DNA of 64,000 nucleotides from Pyropia yezoensis (GCA_009829735.1 CM020620.1:4270299-4334298); one strand, 5' to 3'; counted from the first letter of the stretch, positions 43,986 through 55,359 are shown. Program-made: numbers and translations. Notes: a model not told the origin generated them from the sequence alone.

Positions 43986-46348
43986 TGAAGAAATCGTGCG
44001 CAATAGCTTCCTCACGAATTTTGGGGAAAGCTAGCTGAAAAAGCTACGCAGCCAATCAGAGCGCCGCAATATATGTCGTGCCACAGGTGGACAGAGCCCA
44101 CATCGAGAGGACTGGCCGGCTCATGCCCAGACACAGCTCTCAGACACATGTAACGGACACGAGTGCCAGACGCATCCATCAGCCCCCATCCTGCAGTGTT
44201 TGAACACGCAAGAGATAGCAAGCTTCTCTCGAGTACGCCTCTTGAGTGCGCGTACCTAATCGAGGGAAAGGCCGGCCAATGGATGGGCAGCAAGCTGCAC
44301 ATACCAGGTGACCAGTGCACCTCAGAGTCAGCCACAGGCTACTAGCGGCCACAAGATCTGTGCAAAAGGTGCTACAGGCCGTGCCGTCTCGATCTGCCCG
44401 CCAATGACAACACTACGAACAAACCGCAAACACTAAAATGCAATTTCCTACAATCGAGAGTCACTCAAAATGTTGAAGAGTTTGCCTGGCCGATCTGGGC
44501 TGCCCCCCCCCCCCGCCACCCAGGGGGGCCGCTCAGATTCGTGCCCGAAAAAAGCGCGCTCCCGAGTGTGAAATATTGTCCGCCAGTGGATGAAATTACC
44601 GAAAATATGGCTCGCCCGCAGGGGTCGCCCCCTCCCCCCCCCAGGGCGCTCTTGGGGCCTCCGTCGCTTCCGGTGGGGTGCTAGGGGATGGCTGCATAGC
44701 TCCTGTACCTCAAAACGGTTCCTTCCAGGTCCCAGCCACCCGTCTGTGTTGACATTACCTTCGTCCTTGTTATGGCGGCCTTCCCCCCGTACCAGACTGT
44801 GCCTGCTGCACTCCTGTGACGCCGTTTTCATCACGCCTCACTGTCCCCAGCACTGTCGACACGAGCGCGCCGGAGGCCACCTATGCCGCAGTCCTTTTCA
44901 TCCCCGCGACACCTCACGCCGTTCTCCTTCGTGGTTGCCGTCCCATGACGCTCCGCCACGTCCAGTTCGCATGCCATGGTCGCGGCAGCAGAAGCGCTGT
45001 CCTTGGACAGCGGCCGTGCTCCTCAGCGGCACTTTACAGACGAGCCTTGGTCGTATTCTTGTCTGATTTGTATGACATCCCAATTGTTCCCACCCGCCGT
45101 CATCCATGTCCACCCCTGCTCTTTCTACGCAAAAGCACCAGTGTCAGACGCCGCGCCGAGGCAACCTTTCAGGTGATCATAGGCCAGCGATGTCTCTCCA
45201 TCTGAGAAGCTTTCAATGCAGCTCACACCAGAATCGAACGGTGTCCCCACGATCATCGACCAACAAAAGGAACGACTTCCACTCACCACTCAGCCCTTCC
45301 CCAGTGTCTGTAACCAAGTCCAACCCACCAGCGCCTTCCCCGCCCACTGAACCCTCTCCATCCCTACAATGCCCGCACATCTTCTCCAGCAGCACCCTCC
45401 CCATCCTGTTGTCCCGCGGCGACACCAAGCGGACCTCACACCAGGTACATACCCCCCCGACACCTCCTGGTGCACCTCGTACTGGTGATGAGCGGCCTCC
45501 AGGCGCCCACGCCCGTGTCTCCGACAACTGCCCTCCCCCCCCTTGCACCTTCAGCTGCGCCAGCAACCCCCTCAACTACGGCTTCATCATTTCACCCTCA
45601 GAAGCCACCACACCGTGCCAGAGCGCCCCACCCAAAGGAGGCCCATGCCGGTCGGATGCGCGATGTGGGCGAAGTGGTAGACCAATGTAGAAGCTGCGTG
45701 CATTCTCGACAGTTCGTCCCCGCGCGGACCACGGCAGATCGTACGAACCCGCCGCATAGCGCATATAGCGCTAACCCTAATACTAACCCTAACCAACGCC
45801 GCATCAAGCACGAGAGTGTTCCTCAAGAGACTGCACGCTAATCTCTGCGATGCCGCATGGTGCCAGCACGGGTGAAATCATGCTAGAACTGGCCTGAATC
45901 TCATCGGCACAAGCGGTGCGCAGACAGTCCCCCCCAGGCCCCCCCCCCCACCCCCCCCTCCACCCGCCCTGCGCACCCCCCCGCCCCCGCCCTTGCAGTT
46001 TCCTCAGCTAGCTTTCCCCAGACTTTCGGAGGAAGCTGTTTTGTGCAATTCCTGCCTCGCGGGTGCGGGCGCGGGGGCGCGGGCGTGGACCGCGCCGAGC
46101 CCGGCCCACCCCCCCCCGGGCGGGCGAGCGAAGCGAGCCCGGACCCCCCCCCCCCCCCCCCAGGTTTCACACGGCATATTCACGATTTCATGTGAGAGCT
46201 ATTTCTTGCTTTTCCTGCCTCCAAAATTTATTTGAAGTTGACAAAAGGTCCCAATCGAGCGTGCGAACCCAACATGCGTCCAGCAGCCGGCGGCACCCCC
46301 AGCACTTCCCAGAGAACGCGACCACCCGGCTGGGCTGGCGACGCGTTG
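43986..46348. other. GC-rich intergenic DNA
   Basis: No gene recognised. Many C runs of 8 to 20 bases (for example near 44506, 45941 and 46145) and short low-complexity ORFs without domains. It contains one telomere-like motif, annotated separately. Confidence 0.5.
45771..45794 (-). repeat. Short interstitial telomere-like motif
   Basis: CTAACCCTAA followed by TACTAACCCTAACC holds two to three CCCTAA-type units with a small interruption. It is too short to be a telomere; it may mark an old repair or insertion event, or chance. Confidence 0.5.
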
Positions 46349-46861
46349 AGGCCCCGTCTTGACGGCGGCCGGAAAAGTGCACGAGTCTGCCGAGACACAG
46401 GGTGCACTCCGTGTTTTCGTGTCCGAGAACCGGGGCAGTCTCGACGGCCAGGCACAAAGCACACGCACGTGTTCGTGCCTGGTGGGTGCAGGGAAAAACT
46501 TACCACCCATTGTAGGCTACATCCAGTGCAAGGGCACGCCGTCCGTTGGCTGGATCTATCTGATGACATCTTCGCTGGAAGCTGTGAGGCACTCAGTTGC
46601 TCTCTTGGGCGGAGATCGGGTGCTCAAGGCGTGCTTCAGAGTGGTCGGAAAAACACAGTGTTTTTCCGACCACTCTCCAGGCGTGTCTGAGTGTGTCTGC
46701 AACTATATTTAATTCGTTTGTGTCCGAGTAATTTTGCTGTGCCCCATAACGTGCTTCCGGGATGTGCTTCCGGCACGCTTGTGGTTCCGACCAATGGGAG
46801 GGCTCCCAGCCTGTGCTTTGTGTCTGAGACACATTCGGGCGCTGCCGTCAAGACGGGGCCT
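46349..46861. repeat. Foldback/MITE-like repeat with inverted ends
   Basis: AGGCCCCGTCTTGACGGC at 46349-46366 is repeated in perfect inverse at 46844-46861. Between them are further inverted pairs: CCAGGCAC/GTGCCTGG near 46449-46483 and a 37-base perfect palindrome at 46639-46675. There is no coding sequence. The layout suggests a non-autonomous element of about 0.5 kb; no clear target duplication was found. Confidence 0.4.
46639..46675. other. 37-base perfect palindrome
   Basis: Two 18-base arms starting GAGTGGTCGG around a single central A. It would form a very stable hairpin in RNA or a cruciform in DNA. Confidence 0.9.
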
Positions 46862-49437
46862 GAGTTGCCAAGCACCTCCTTCGCCGTTGCGGAGGACGCC
46901 CGCTGCAGCTGCATCAGCACCGTTCCCTTGCCCTCGCCCCCTCTCTTCGCCCCACTCCCCCTCGCCTCCCCTCCCGCCTCACCTCCACCCCGTGAGGCTC
47001 ACGAGCGACACGACCGTTGGTCCTCACTCCTTCTCCCTCGCCCCCGCTCCCCCCTGCACTCTACTGTGCGTGGCGCTGCCGCCTCCACCGGCGGTGCGGA
47101 CGCAGGGCGGGTCATCCGCAGCTGCAGCGGGTGAGCGCCGCAGCCGCGTTCGGCGGTCGCCGACACACGGCGGGCACGCCCTCCGACCCTCCCCAGCACC
47201 CAGCTTTCTGGACTGGGCAGCCTACCACAGGATCTGCTGATGCTTGCAGCAGCGGCTGGCTGCCAGCCAGACACTTCGCTGACGTGCCGCACCCGGGGTG
47301 CCCCCGCGGCAGGTGGTCCGTGGGGCCTGGCCGTAGGGTCCTCACCCACCCCCCAACTGCCGCCGCCGCCGCCGCTCTCCCCCCTTTCTCCCAGAGGTGA
47401 CTCGCGATAAATCTCTCTCGAGACCCTCACATGCTCTCACGCTTGGACTTGTCTGCACGCCGCGGGCCACTACCTCGCCTCAGGCCAACTGGCTGTCAGC
47501 GAGTCCCCGCTCCGCACATGGGCGCTCTGCGCATCATGATCCCGCTCGCTCATCTCTCCGTCGAGTGCACCCCCCCCCCCCACTCACTGAGCACCTGTCG
47601 TGCAGCCCCACCCAAACTTTCCAGCATCCCCTCTTCCCGCCCCCCCGATTCCCCCCTCCCGACGTCTCCTCCCACACTAGCCATCTCACCCCGTCGCCGT
47701 GGCAGAGAGCCTCACTGCCAGCCTGGTGACGGCGGGACCGCCGCCGCCTGCCGCGCAGCGTGCCTCGCCTCCCGACCATGGAGCCCGAGGCCGCCGTGGA
47801 GTGGTGAGGGGAATGGGAGACGGGCGGGGGGGGGGGGGTTCCGTCCTCCGCCTTCCCGCCTCCCCCTCTGGTGCAACCGTCCTGGCGTGCTCCCTTCGAG
47901 CACTTGACGCCGACGAGAGAGAGGCCCGCAGCGACGCCGCTGCGGGGGGCTTCCGCCACACTCACTTTTCTACGAGTCGGAAGACCAGCAGGGAAGCGAG
48001 GATGGCCGCGTGGGGTTGGCAGTATCATATCGGGAGGAGGGAGCGAGGGCGGTACCACAGGCCGGGAGACGCCGCTCGCGAGGTCCACGCTCTGCAGGTC
48101 TGTCGACAACCGCTCCCTCTATTCACACGCTGAAGACGCAGGGGTCGCTGTGGGGCCGTCAGTGCCACCGTCCCCTCCCCCCCCCCCCCCGGCCACCGCT
48201 GATCCGCACTCCCTTCCCATCCCCTCCTCTCGCCTATGCGATCGTGGCGACGGTTGTGACTGCATGCACGCGCCGACGTGGTGGTGGCTTGGCCCTCTTC
48301 TTGCCAGGGGGCCTTCGCCTCGCCGCCCAGCCGTCGAGTGTAGAGACCGGCACGCTCAAAACTCAGGGGAGGTTGAGGGGAGGCGGGGGGTGCTAGGTAG
48401 GGGAGGAAGATCCGGCCTTGCCGGCCAGCTGGCGTGCAGCCTTTCCGCGCGCCTGTCTCGCCGCGGAGGGCGACCGATTGACCGACCGACCGACCGACCG
48501 ACCGACCGACTGACCAACCGACCGACCGACCGACCGACCGACCGACCGACCGACCGACCGAGCGCGCACGCCCGACACGCGGCACGCTGAATCCCTCGCC
48601 AGCTGCCTGGACGGTGGTGGCGGGGTGGTTGCTTGGGCGCCAACACGGCCCATCCCTATTGGTGGGAGGGGGGAGGGAGGGCGGGCGGGAAGCCGACCAT
48701 TGCTGGTAGAGGGGGGCGCAAGGAGAAGGCAGCCGCCCAAGGTTGCGGGCGGCCGCGGCAGCGGCGGCGTTTTCGCCCCCTTCCAGAGGAGGGGAGGGGG
48801 GGGAGACGCGAGGGAGCAAGGAGGAGGGAGGCACGTGAGTTGGGGGAGTGGAGGGGGGAGCGTGAGTTGGCGGGATTGGGGACACGAGGGAGGAAGCAGG
48901 GGGGATTGACGGGGGGGGGGGAGCGAAGGCCAGAGCCGCCCCCGCCCACAGCCGCGGCGGGCGTACGGGCGGTCGGCCGGGTGTTTTTCCCGGTCGCTGG
49001 CCACTCTGTGGGGTTTCATCACCCCCATCCAGGGCGATACACGCGGAGGGGGCGGGGGCCACGCCCTCCAAGTTCCGTGCTGTGGGGCGGTCGCTGGACA
49101 AGCCAGTGAGCGGGGGTGGCGGCGGCAACCAAGACCTGCCGGCCGTTCTCTGAGGTGCGGTGGGGTGGCGAGCGGCAGAAGGGGCGAGGTCGGCGGCAAA
49201 GGGGTTGGTGAGACTGGGGGGGGGCGTGGGGTGGGGGGGCGGGGGCCACGCCCTCCACCACCCTTGCCCGCACGGCCGGCCGCCCTTGTACCCGTGTGTC
49301 ACCGCTGCTGTGAAAGCCGCTCTCCCGCGCGCTGCCCGGTGGGAGCGCCAGCGCCCGTGGGGGTGCTCGTCAACGGTGCGCTGCGGTGTGGGGAGAGACC
49401 CCTCGCGGGGTGGGGTGGGGGAGGTGTCGTGGGGCCG
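46862..49437. other. GC-rich intergenic DNA or 5' region of the RWP-RK gene
   Basis: No domain recognised in any frame. Long antisense frames here (for example minus 48025-49605) are Pro/Arg low-complexity and look like by-products of GC-rich sequence. Scattered GTGAGT-like sites could be splice donors of untranslated exons; none can be paired with confidence. Confidence 0.4.
48480..48560. repeat. (ACCG)n microsatellite
   Basis: About 20 tandem ACCG units with one short interruption (CTGACCA) near 48510. Confidence 0.95.
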
Positions 49438-49625
49438 GTAAGTGCCGCCGCCCGCCCGCGGCCGCCACTCTACTGGCGGCGGGGCGGGCTGGGCGGGCGG
49501 GGCGGGACGGCGGCGCGTAGGCGCGTCGGCTCTCCAGCCCCCCCGCCCCCGCTCTTTGGCGCCCCCCCTTTCCACCCCCCCGGTGCGCCGGCTCGCCAAA
49601 CACACCTACTTCCGTCCTTTCCCAG
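49438..49625 (+). other. Putative 188-bp intron upstream of the RWP-RK gene
   Basis: A consensus donor GTAAGT at 49438 and an acceptor TCCGTCCTTTCCCAG ending at 49625, preceded by a pyrimidine-rich tract. It lies before the first in-frame ATG of the next gene, so it would be a 5'-UTR intron, or it may end an unrecognised upstream coding exon whose last residues finish at a TAG near 49678. Confidence 0.45.
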
Positions 49626-49807
49626 GACCAGTTGGCACAGGGAGCTGACGCAGCACCCATTCGCCAGCTACATCCACTAGCGGGACTGAACGTTTGGTTG
49701 GTCATTGGCACTCCGTCCACCTCGTCGGCTCCCGCACCCAACAGCTCCTCCCCGGGCGACAGTGCCCCCTTCTCTCCGCCCACTTGCTGCCAACGCTGCC
49801 ATTATCC

Positions 49808-52800
49808 ATGCCTCCCTCTACCCCTGCCGCTTCCTCTCTGGGCCTCCCTTTGCGTGATTGTTGGCTGGAGCAGCCCCCGCCCTCCCCACCCCTCCCGCCC
49901 TCCCTTTTCCCGCCCGCTCTCCCATTCCTAGACCTTCCGCGCTCCGCTACTATGAACCCCTGCATCTCCAGCGGTGACCGCCCCACCGACGCTCCCGCCT
50001 GGCTTCTTCCCTCTGGGGGGATCTCTGGTGGCTGGTGCGGCGGGCCCACGTTCAGCGGCATGGTCGGCGTCGGCCCTGGCGTCGGCATTGACGGCGGCGC
50101 CGGGGGTGGCGGAAGTGGAGAGTGGGTGACCCCACTGCCATTGCCGCCACCAGTCGGAAGCCCTCTTTTTCACAACAACCCTCCCTCTGAGCTTCTGCAC
50201 GAGCCAGCGGTGGTCGGAGGAGGTGGTGGCTTTAGTGGCTGCGGTGGCGGGGGCGGTGGCGAGCACGACGATGGCGACAGCAGCAGCAGCAGTGCCAGCC
50301 TCTGCGCCCTTCCCCTGTCTTCCCTCGGTGGTCAGTATTCTGGCGTGGGCGCCGGAGGGAGCCCCCCTCACGCGCGGCGCCTCTCTTCGTCGTCTCCCCA
50401 CGCGGCGCTTCTCGAGAACCTGGCCATCATTGCCAGCGACGCTGTCGGCGGGCGTGGTGGCGACGGCGGCGGCGACGATGGCGACGGCGGCGGCAAGGAG
50501 GGCACCAGCGGCGGCCACGGTAATGGGACAGGCGGCGGTGGCGGTAGCGTCGGAGGCGGCGGTAGTGGAGGCTCGCGGGGGCGCCCCCCCACGGCGTCGC
50601 AGCCATGGCATCCACCACCAATGGCGGCAGCGCCGTCGCTCCTTCCACCCCTTACCGTGCTCGAAAGCGACGGTGGCGGGGAGACCGTTGGTCATGGCAG
50701 CAGCGGCGCGGGAGCGTGGGCAGGGGCTGCGGCGGTGGGAGTAGTGCCACTGGTGCCCCTGCAGACCGAGCCTCTCCTCATTGCAGAGCCGTTGGAGGGG
50801 ACGGACGTCGGCTGGGGCGGCGGCTGGGTTGGTGCCGCCGGCGGGGTCGGCGGCGCTGGCGGTGGCGGTGGGTTGGCCCCTCTGCAGGCGCCGCCCACTG
50901 GCACCGCGTCGACCTACTGGCTGCCGCCACGAGGAAACGCCACGGCGGCCGCCGCAGCAGCAGGCGGCAACGGCGGCAGCGGCGTCGACCGTGTCGATAC
51001 CGTAATTGCCTCCTCTGCGGCAGCCATGGATGCAGGCGAGTGGCCAGTGACGGCATCATTGCCGCCGCAACGGTGGAGCGGAGTCGACGCCGCTGTCATT
51101 GCGGGAACCCGTGAGCGGGTTGACGTGAGCAGCACCGACGGCGCCAATGGTGGTCGCAGTGCACCGGGTGGTCCAGCGCGGGCCATTTCAACGCCGTCGC
51201 TGATCTTGCCGTTGGCCTCGGCAGCGGGTCCGCCCGGCGGTGGGGACTGGTGGTCGTCCTCAGCGTCGCGGCAGGCATCGGCCCCGGAGGGTCGGGCTTG
51301 GGTCCCCCCTGTACTGATCGGGGGGGCACCAACACCTCGTCGTGACGACACCAATGGCAGGACACCCGCCGGTGCAAGCGTCGATATGGCCGAGGCAGCG
51401 GCGGCGGCCGCCGCGGCGGCGGCGACGGGGGCAGCAGTCGCTTCCCCACAAATAGGTGTGTGGTCCCCCCAAGGGATGGCGGCCCCCCCTCCGTCTGCCC
51501 TCACCCCCCGGTGGCCGCCTAGCTGCAGCAGTAGCCGCGGTGGGGACGCCCACAGCAGTAGCACAGGGGGATGGGCGTCGGCGCCTCCAGGGATGGGCTG
51601 CGCCGCTGCGGCCGCCGCGCCGCCCGGCTGGGGCGCTCAGGCTGCGCCGGGCAGGCTACGCGACTGGAGCGCCACCCCCACCTCCGCGAGCGGGAGCGCA
51701 GGGGCGGGGTGGCCCACTGTTGAGGCGGTTCTGCCCGACGTTGCGGCCTCGGCGCCGCCCGCGGTGCACTTTGACTTCGGCGGCGGCGGCGGCGTCGGCG
51801 GCGCTCCCAGCGGCGGCAGCGGCACCACTCAGCCACCGGTGGGCGCGGCCGACCCAAACCCTCTCCTCTCCACCGCCGCTGCGCTGCCGCGACGGCCGCG
51901 GCGGCGGGCGCGCCCCGCCCGTTCGGCGGGTATCACCTGGGCGGCGTTGGCAGGGACCTTCCATCTGCCCCGCGGTCCCGCGGCGGCCGCGCTCGGCGTG
52001 TGTGTCACGGTGCTCAAGCGTCGTTGCCGGGCGCTGGGGCTCGCCAAGTGGCCGTACCGATCCCTCGCGGCGGTGGAGGCGGCGATTGGACGGGTGCGTG
52101 CTCGCGCGGCCGTGGCTGCAGCCGCGGCGGGGCGGCCTGTAGGGGTTGGGGTTGGGGCGGGATGGACAGGTGGCAACGGCGGGGGGGCGTCCCCAATGTG
52201 CACGCCCGAGGAAATTCCCATGGACGTGGCGGTGGCGCTCGCTGCGAGCCGCTGGGACTCTCCCGGCGGCGCTGGCGGTGCGAGTGGCGGAGGCGGTGCT
52301 GCCGCCACCCTCGGTGGTGGAACGGGGAGTAGCGGCGGTGGCGCTCCCCCCGCCGGGATAGACCCGCTGAGGTGGAAGCTTGCGACGCTCCTCGCTACCC
52401 GTGCGAGGATCCTTGCGCCCCCGCCTGGCATGCGGTCGGTGGACAATGGCTGGGCACCCGCGGGGCGACAGGAGGACGAGGCTGATGGGGACGGTGAAGG
52501 CGACGGGGACAGCCTTGGTCTTGGGGCGGTCGAGGGGTGGGCCGGAGGGGGGGGGGGCAGTGCCCCGGGCCCCGCCACCAACGATGGCCGTGGCATGCAG
52601 CTATACCGCCCGATGGTCGGCAGCGTCGGCGACGGTGACTTCTTTGGCAGTGCTGGCAGTGGCGGCTTTTACCGCCTCGGCAGCACCCGTGGCGGCCGAG
52701 ACGGACTCGGGGTGGGTGGCGTCTACGCTGGGGGCGGCGGCGTTGCTGGGTTGGGCGGCAGTGCCCCCACGTTGACTGGCCCTTACGGCCTGGTGGACGG

Positions 52801-53548
52801 TGCGGACACGGGCGGCGGTTGTGGGGCAGGTGGCGACGCCAGCATGGGCGGCGGCCACGCCATGGCCGGCACCAGTGCTGGCGGCGCTGGAGGTGGCGGC
52901 GGCACGCTGACTGGAGGTATGGACGGCGGCGGAGGTACAGGCGGCGGCGCGGGCTACTCCACCGGCGGCGGCAGGGGCATGAGCGGCGCTTCGAGCCGCG
53001 CCCTAAGATTTGGTAGTGACGCGGTCGTCGGCGGCGGCACCGGCATGTCGGGTAACCAGGCCAACAGCGGCTTCGTCACGGGCGGCGGTCCCTTCCAAGC
53101 GGGTGTCGGCGCCATGGACTGCAGCTATGGGCCTGCAAGAGGAGCCGATGGCCTGGTGACTGACCATGGGCGTGCGTGGGCGCATCCCCGAGCCGATGGG
53201 GGCCATCTTGGAGGGCTTTTCGTGCCAGGCGGCGACCATGGACAAGCGGGTGACGGTGCCGACCGAGGTGGCGGCGGATACCGCCCCACTGGGTATTGGG
53301 GGTTGGTAGGTGGCGGCACGACCGGCTTAGGCGGTGGGGGGGAGACGACAGCGGGCGGCAGCGCCCGTGGCGGCTGGACGGTGGCCGCCTCCACCACAGA
53401 TGCCGCTGAGGGTGGCCTTGGCGCCGACAGAGACTCGTTGCGCCATATACATGGCCACCCTTGGCCTCGTCGAGGGGTGGACGGCGGCGGCAGTGGCGGC
53501 GGCGGTAGTGGTGTTGGTGGCGGCGGCGACGCCCCCAACAGCCACTGA
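49808..53548 (+). CDS. RWP-RK domain transcription factor
   Basis: 1,246 residues in one exon. The RWP-RK domain lies at about residues 709-760 (from nt 51932): it starts ITWAALAGTFHLP, continues with LGVCVTVLKRRCRALGL and ends KWPYRS. Members bind DNA and control nitrogen responses or gamete/egg programmes in plants and algae. The signature itself is altered: the usual R-W-P-x-R-K reads K-W-P-Y-R-S. No PB1 domain is seen, so it is RKD-like rather than NLP-like. All else is Gly, Ala, Ser and Pro low complexity, with dense Gly runs after residue 850. The first in-frame ATG is 49808; a second at 49952 (MNPCISSGDRP) follows a pyrimidine-rich stretch and may be the true start. A likely 5'-UTR intron ends at 49625. 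Confidence 0.8.
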   Translation: MPPSTPAASSLGLPLRDCWLEQPPPSPPLPPSLFPPALPFLDLPRSATMNPCISSGDRPTDAPAWLLPSGGISGGWCGGPTFSGMVGVGPGVGIDGGAGGGGSGEWVTPLPLPPPVGSPLFHNNPPSELLHEPAVVGGGGGFSGCGGGGGGEHDDGDSSSSSASLCALPLSSLGGQYSGVGAGGSPPHARRLSSSSPHAALLENLAIIASDAVGGRGGDGGGDDGDGGGKEGTSGGHGNGTGGGGGSVGGGGSGGSRGRPPTASQPWHPPPMAAAPSLLPPLTVLESDGGGETVGHGSSGAGAWAGAAAVGVVPLVPLQTEPLLIAEPLEGTDVGWGGGWVGAAGGVGGAGGGGGLAPLQAPPTGTASTYWLPPRGNATAAAAAAGGNGGSGVDRVDTVIASSAAAMDAGEWPVTASLPPQRWSGVDAAVIAGTRERVDVSSTDGANGGRSAPGGPARAISTPSLILPLASAAGPPGGGDWWSSSASRQASAPEGRAWVPPVLIGGAPTPRRDDTNGRTPAGASVDMAEAAAAAAAAAATGAAVASPQIGVWSPQGMAAPPPSALTPRWPPSCSSSRGGDAHSSSTGGWASAPPGMGCAAAAAAPPGWGAQAAPGRLRDWSATPTSASGSAGAGWPTVEAVLPDVAASAPPAVHFDFGGGGGVGGAPSGGSGTTQPPVGAADPNPLLSTAAALPRRPRRRARPARSAGITWAALAGTFHLPRGPAAAALGVCVTVLKRRCRALGLAKWPYRSLAAVEAAIGRVRARAAVAAAAAGRPVGVGVGAGWTGGNGGGASPMCTPEEIPMDVAVALAASRWDSPGGAGGASGGGGAAATLGGGTGSSGGGAPPAGIDPLRWKLATLLATRARILAPPPGMRSVDNGWAPAGRQEDEADGDGEGDGDSLGLGAVEGWAGGGGGSAPGPATNDGRGMQLYRPMVGSVGDGDFFGSAGSGGFYRLGSTRGGRDGLGVGGVYAGGGGVAGLGGSAPTLTGPYGLVDGADTGGGCGAGGDASMGGGHAMAGTSAGGAGGGGGTLTGGMDGGGGTGGGAGYSTGGGRGMSGASSRALRFGSDAVVGGGTGMSGNQANSGFVTGGGPFQAGVGAMDCSYGPARGADGLVTDHGRAWAHPRADGGHLGGLFVPGGDHGQAGDGADRGGGGYRPTGYWGLVGGGTTGLGGGGETTAGGSARGGWTVAASTTDAAEGGLGADRDSLRHIHGHPWPRRGVDGGGSGGGGSGVGGGGDAPNSH

Positions 53549-54208
53549 GACTGCCTTTTGCCGAGGAGCACCTTCGGGGACAGGCCGAGGCGGGCGACGC
53601 GGGCAGGGAGGTAGGAGGTGGGGGGGGTAGGGGGGGGTAGGGGGGGAGATGAAAAGAGTCGCTACCCCGCAGGCTGGCCACCGTGGTTTGTGACGACGGC
53701 CGGCGGGGGGGTAATGAATTACGAGTTGGTCGGCGACGTGCCTGGCCATGCACTGTTATGGAATGGAACCCACTGGGGGGAGGGGTAGGAGCGGAGCGGT
53801 AGTGGAGGGGCCGGATACACCTGCCTGACGAGCTCGACAACGGCGTGCCACTGTCTGGGGGACGATTTCCTCAGGCCGCAACGGTGAGGGGCAGAAGGGG
53901 GCACCAGGTGTCTATCTATCGCTGTACTGCGTTGTTGTGAGGGGTGAACTGTTTCTTATTTTCTCTCTCTTTCTGTTCGTCTGCGTATGTGCGTGTCAGG
54001 CTGTCTATATCGCGCGTGGGGTGAAATCGTGGCAGCGTGGAACCTCACAGCGGCAGCCAGCGGGGTGACATGCCCCAAGCAGAGAGAGCAACGATGCGGG
54101 TGCCTGGGTGTTCTGGCTGCCATGGTGATTCTCGGCTATGGAGAAGGGGCCTGCTGAGGGAGGGGCTGGGGGGGGAGGGGGAGGGAAGGCGACGAAATGC
54201 ACGTCTAA

Positions 54209-54306
54209 GCCGGCGGCTTCGCATCAGTGCAGCCGCCGGCCAAATGAAGCCGCTGGCTAGGTACATCTATTGACATTGATCCGTGAATGAAGCCGTCGGC
54301 TTCATT
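54209..54306. other. Two GCCG-rich inverted repeats
   Basis: GCCGGCGGCT (54209-54218) pairs with AGCCGCCGGC (54231-54240) over a 12-base loop. AATGAAGCCG and CGGCTTCATT (54286-54306) form a second perfect pair around one T. A third related block (AATGAAGCCGCTGGC) lies between them near 54243, so the motif recurs. Confidence 0.7.
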
Positions 54307-54720
54307 GACGGAATGGACAACGTCGTGGCCCGCGCTGGTCGCACCGTCAGCGGGGCAAAGGGCAATCATCGGGCATGATGCGCGCGGCCTGAACCCCCGC
54401 GCAAGCCGCAGGCGGCGAGGAGATCTAGGATTGGGACTACGGGATACGGTCTCCCCAACGCCCGTCAATCATTGCTGGCGCCGCCGCCTCGTCATGAGCG
54501 GGCAGTCGCCGCAGCAGCGCAAGCAGCAGCGCACAGTCCGTAGCCGAAGGTCCCGCTTTCGAGCGTCTGAACCAATGGTAGGCCCAGAAGTGGTGATCAT
54601 ACGTACTAATGAGACCCTGTTGCCCGTGGTTCAAGCTCGCGTGATGATCGTCTCTCAAGCGAGGCACGCGATGCCACCTATCTAGCCAGCTACACGGCGT
54701 GTACGGCAACTACAGGAAGG

Positions 54721-54793
54721 GGGGGGGGATGACGGGTGCAGCGAATCGCCGCGCTACGGGGGGGGGGGGGGGGGGGGGGGTGACGGGTGCAGC
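54721..54793. repeat. Duplicated G-run plus TGACGGGTGCAGC block
   Basis: TGACGGGTGCAGC occurs at 54730-54742 and at 54781-54793, each preceded by a G-rich run; the second run is 23 consecutive G. Run length may be unreliable in the assembly. Confidence 0.8.
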
Positions 54794-55341
54794 CATTGGG
54801 TTAGCGAGAGCATCGCCACGCGGTGTATACAACCGGTTTCCTCAGCAGGCAAGTGTGCCTGGGGAACAGCCTCTCAGCCAATCATTAATCTGACTGAAGC
54901 ATATCGACCAATGAGAGGTTGACTCGGACCCAGTCACGACGCACTTTCAGGAAGGGCAGAATGGTATTACAGTAGTTTACTCGACCAGTCTCTTCCATGT
55001 CCCGCAAGTCAAAGCACGCAGATCCTCGATCCGGGCGAGAAGCACCGCAGAGCTGGTGGCGTAGATTCGACCTTCCACCCACCCCCCCTCCCTCCCTCAA
55101 CACCTCCTCCGCTAGATATGCATTTTCCTTCTCACGGAAGGCTCGATACATCGATCAGATTCTCTGTCCGAGCAATCCGCACGGCCATTGCGGTTCCCAG
55201 TACGGATGCTTCCCGGTCTGCTTGTGTGCAATGCACCATATGTCCTTACCTAATGACGCGAGTGCAGTCTGATGACTGTCAGTGCGTATGGCTTAAAGGT
55301 TAGCTGAGCAGAAGACCGACGAAGAGAAAGTGGTCCCTGCG

Positions 55342-55359
55342 ACGATATCGCGATATCGT
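55342..55359. other. 18-bp perfect palindrome
   Basis: ACGATATCGCGATATCGT is fully self-complementary, with two GATATC units; a possible dimeric protein-binding site, no context to decide. Confidence 0.6.

Noticed and set aside
45771-45794. A telomere
   Set aside because: Only two to three imperfect units, with ordinary sequence on both sides.
48025-49605. 526-codon minus-strand ORF
   Set aside because: Pro/Arg/Ser low complexity translated across a microsatellite and homopolymers; typical chance frame of GC-rich DNA.
49928-50695. Antisense ORFs within the RWP-RK gene
   Set aside because: Shadow frames of a Gly/Ala-rich, GC-rich exon; no domain.
54205-54710. Small ORFs on both strands as genes
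   Set aside because: Overlapping frames, no domain, associated with hairpin repeats.
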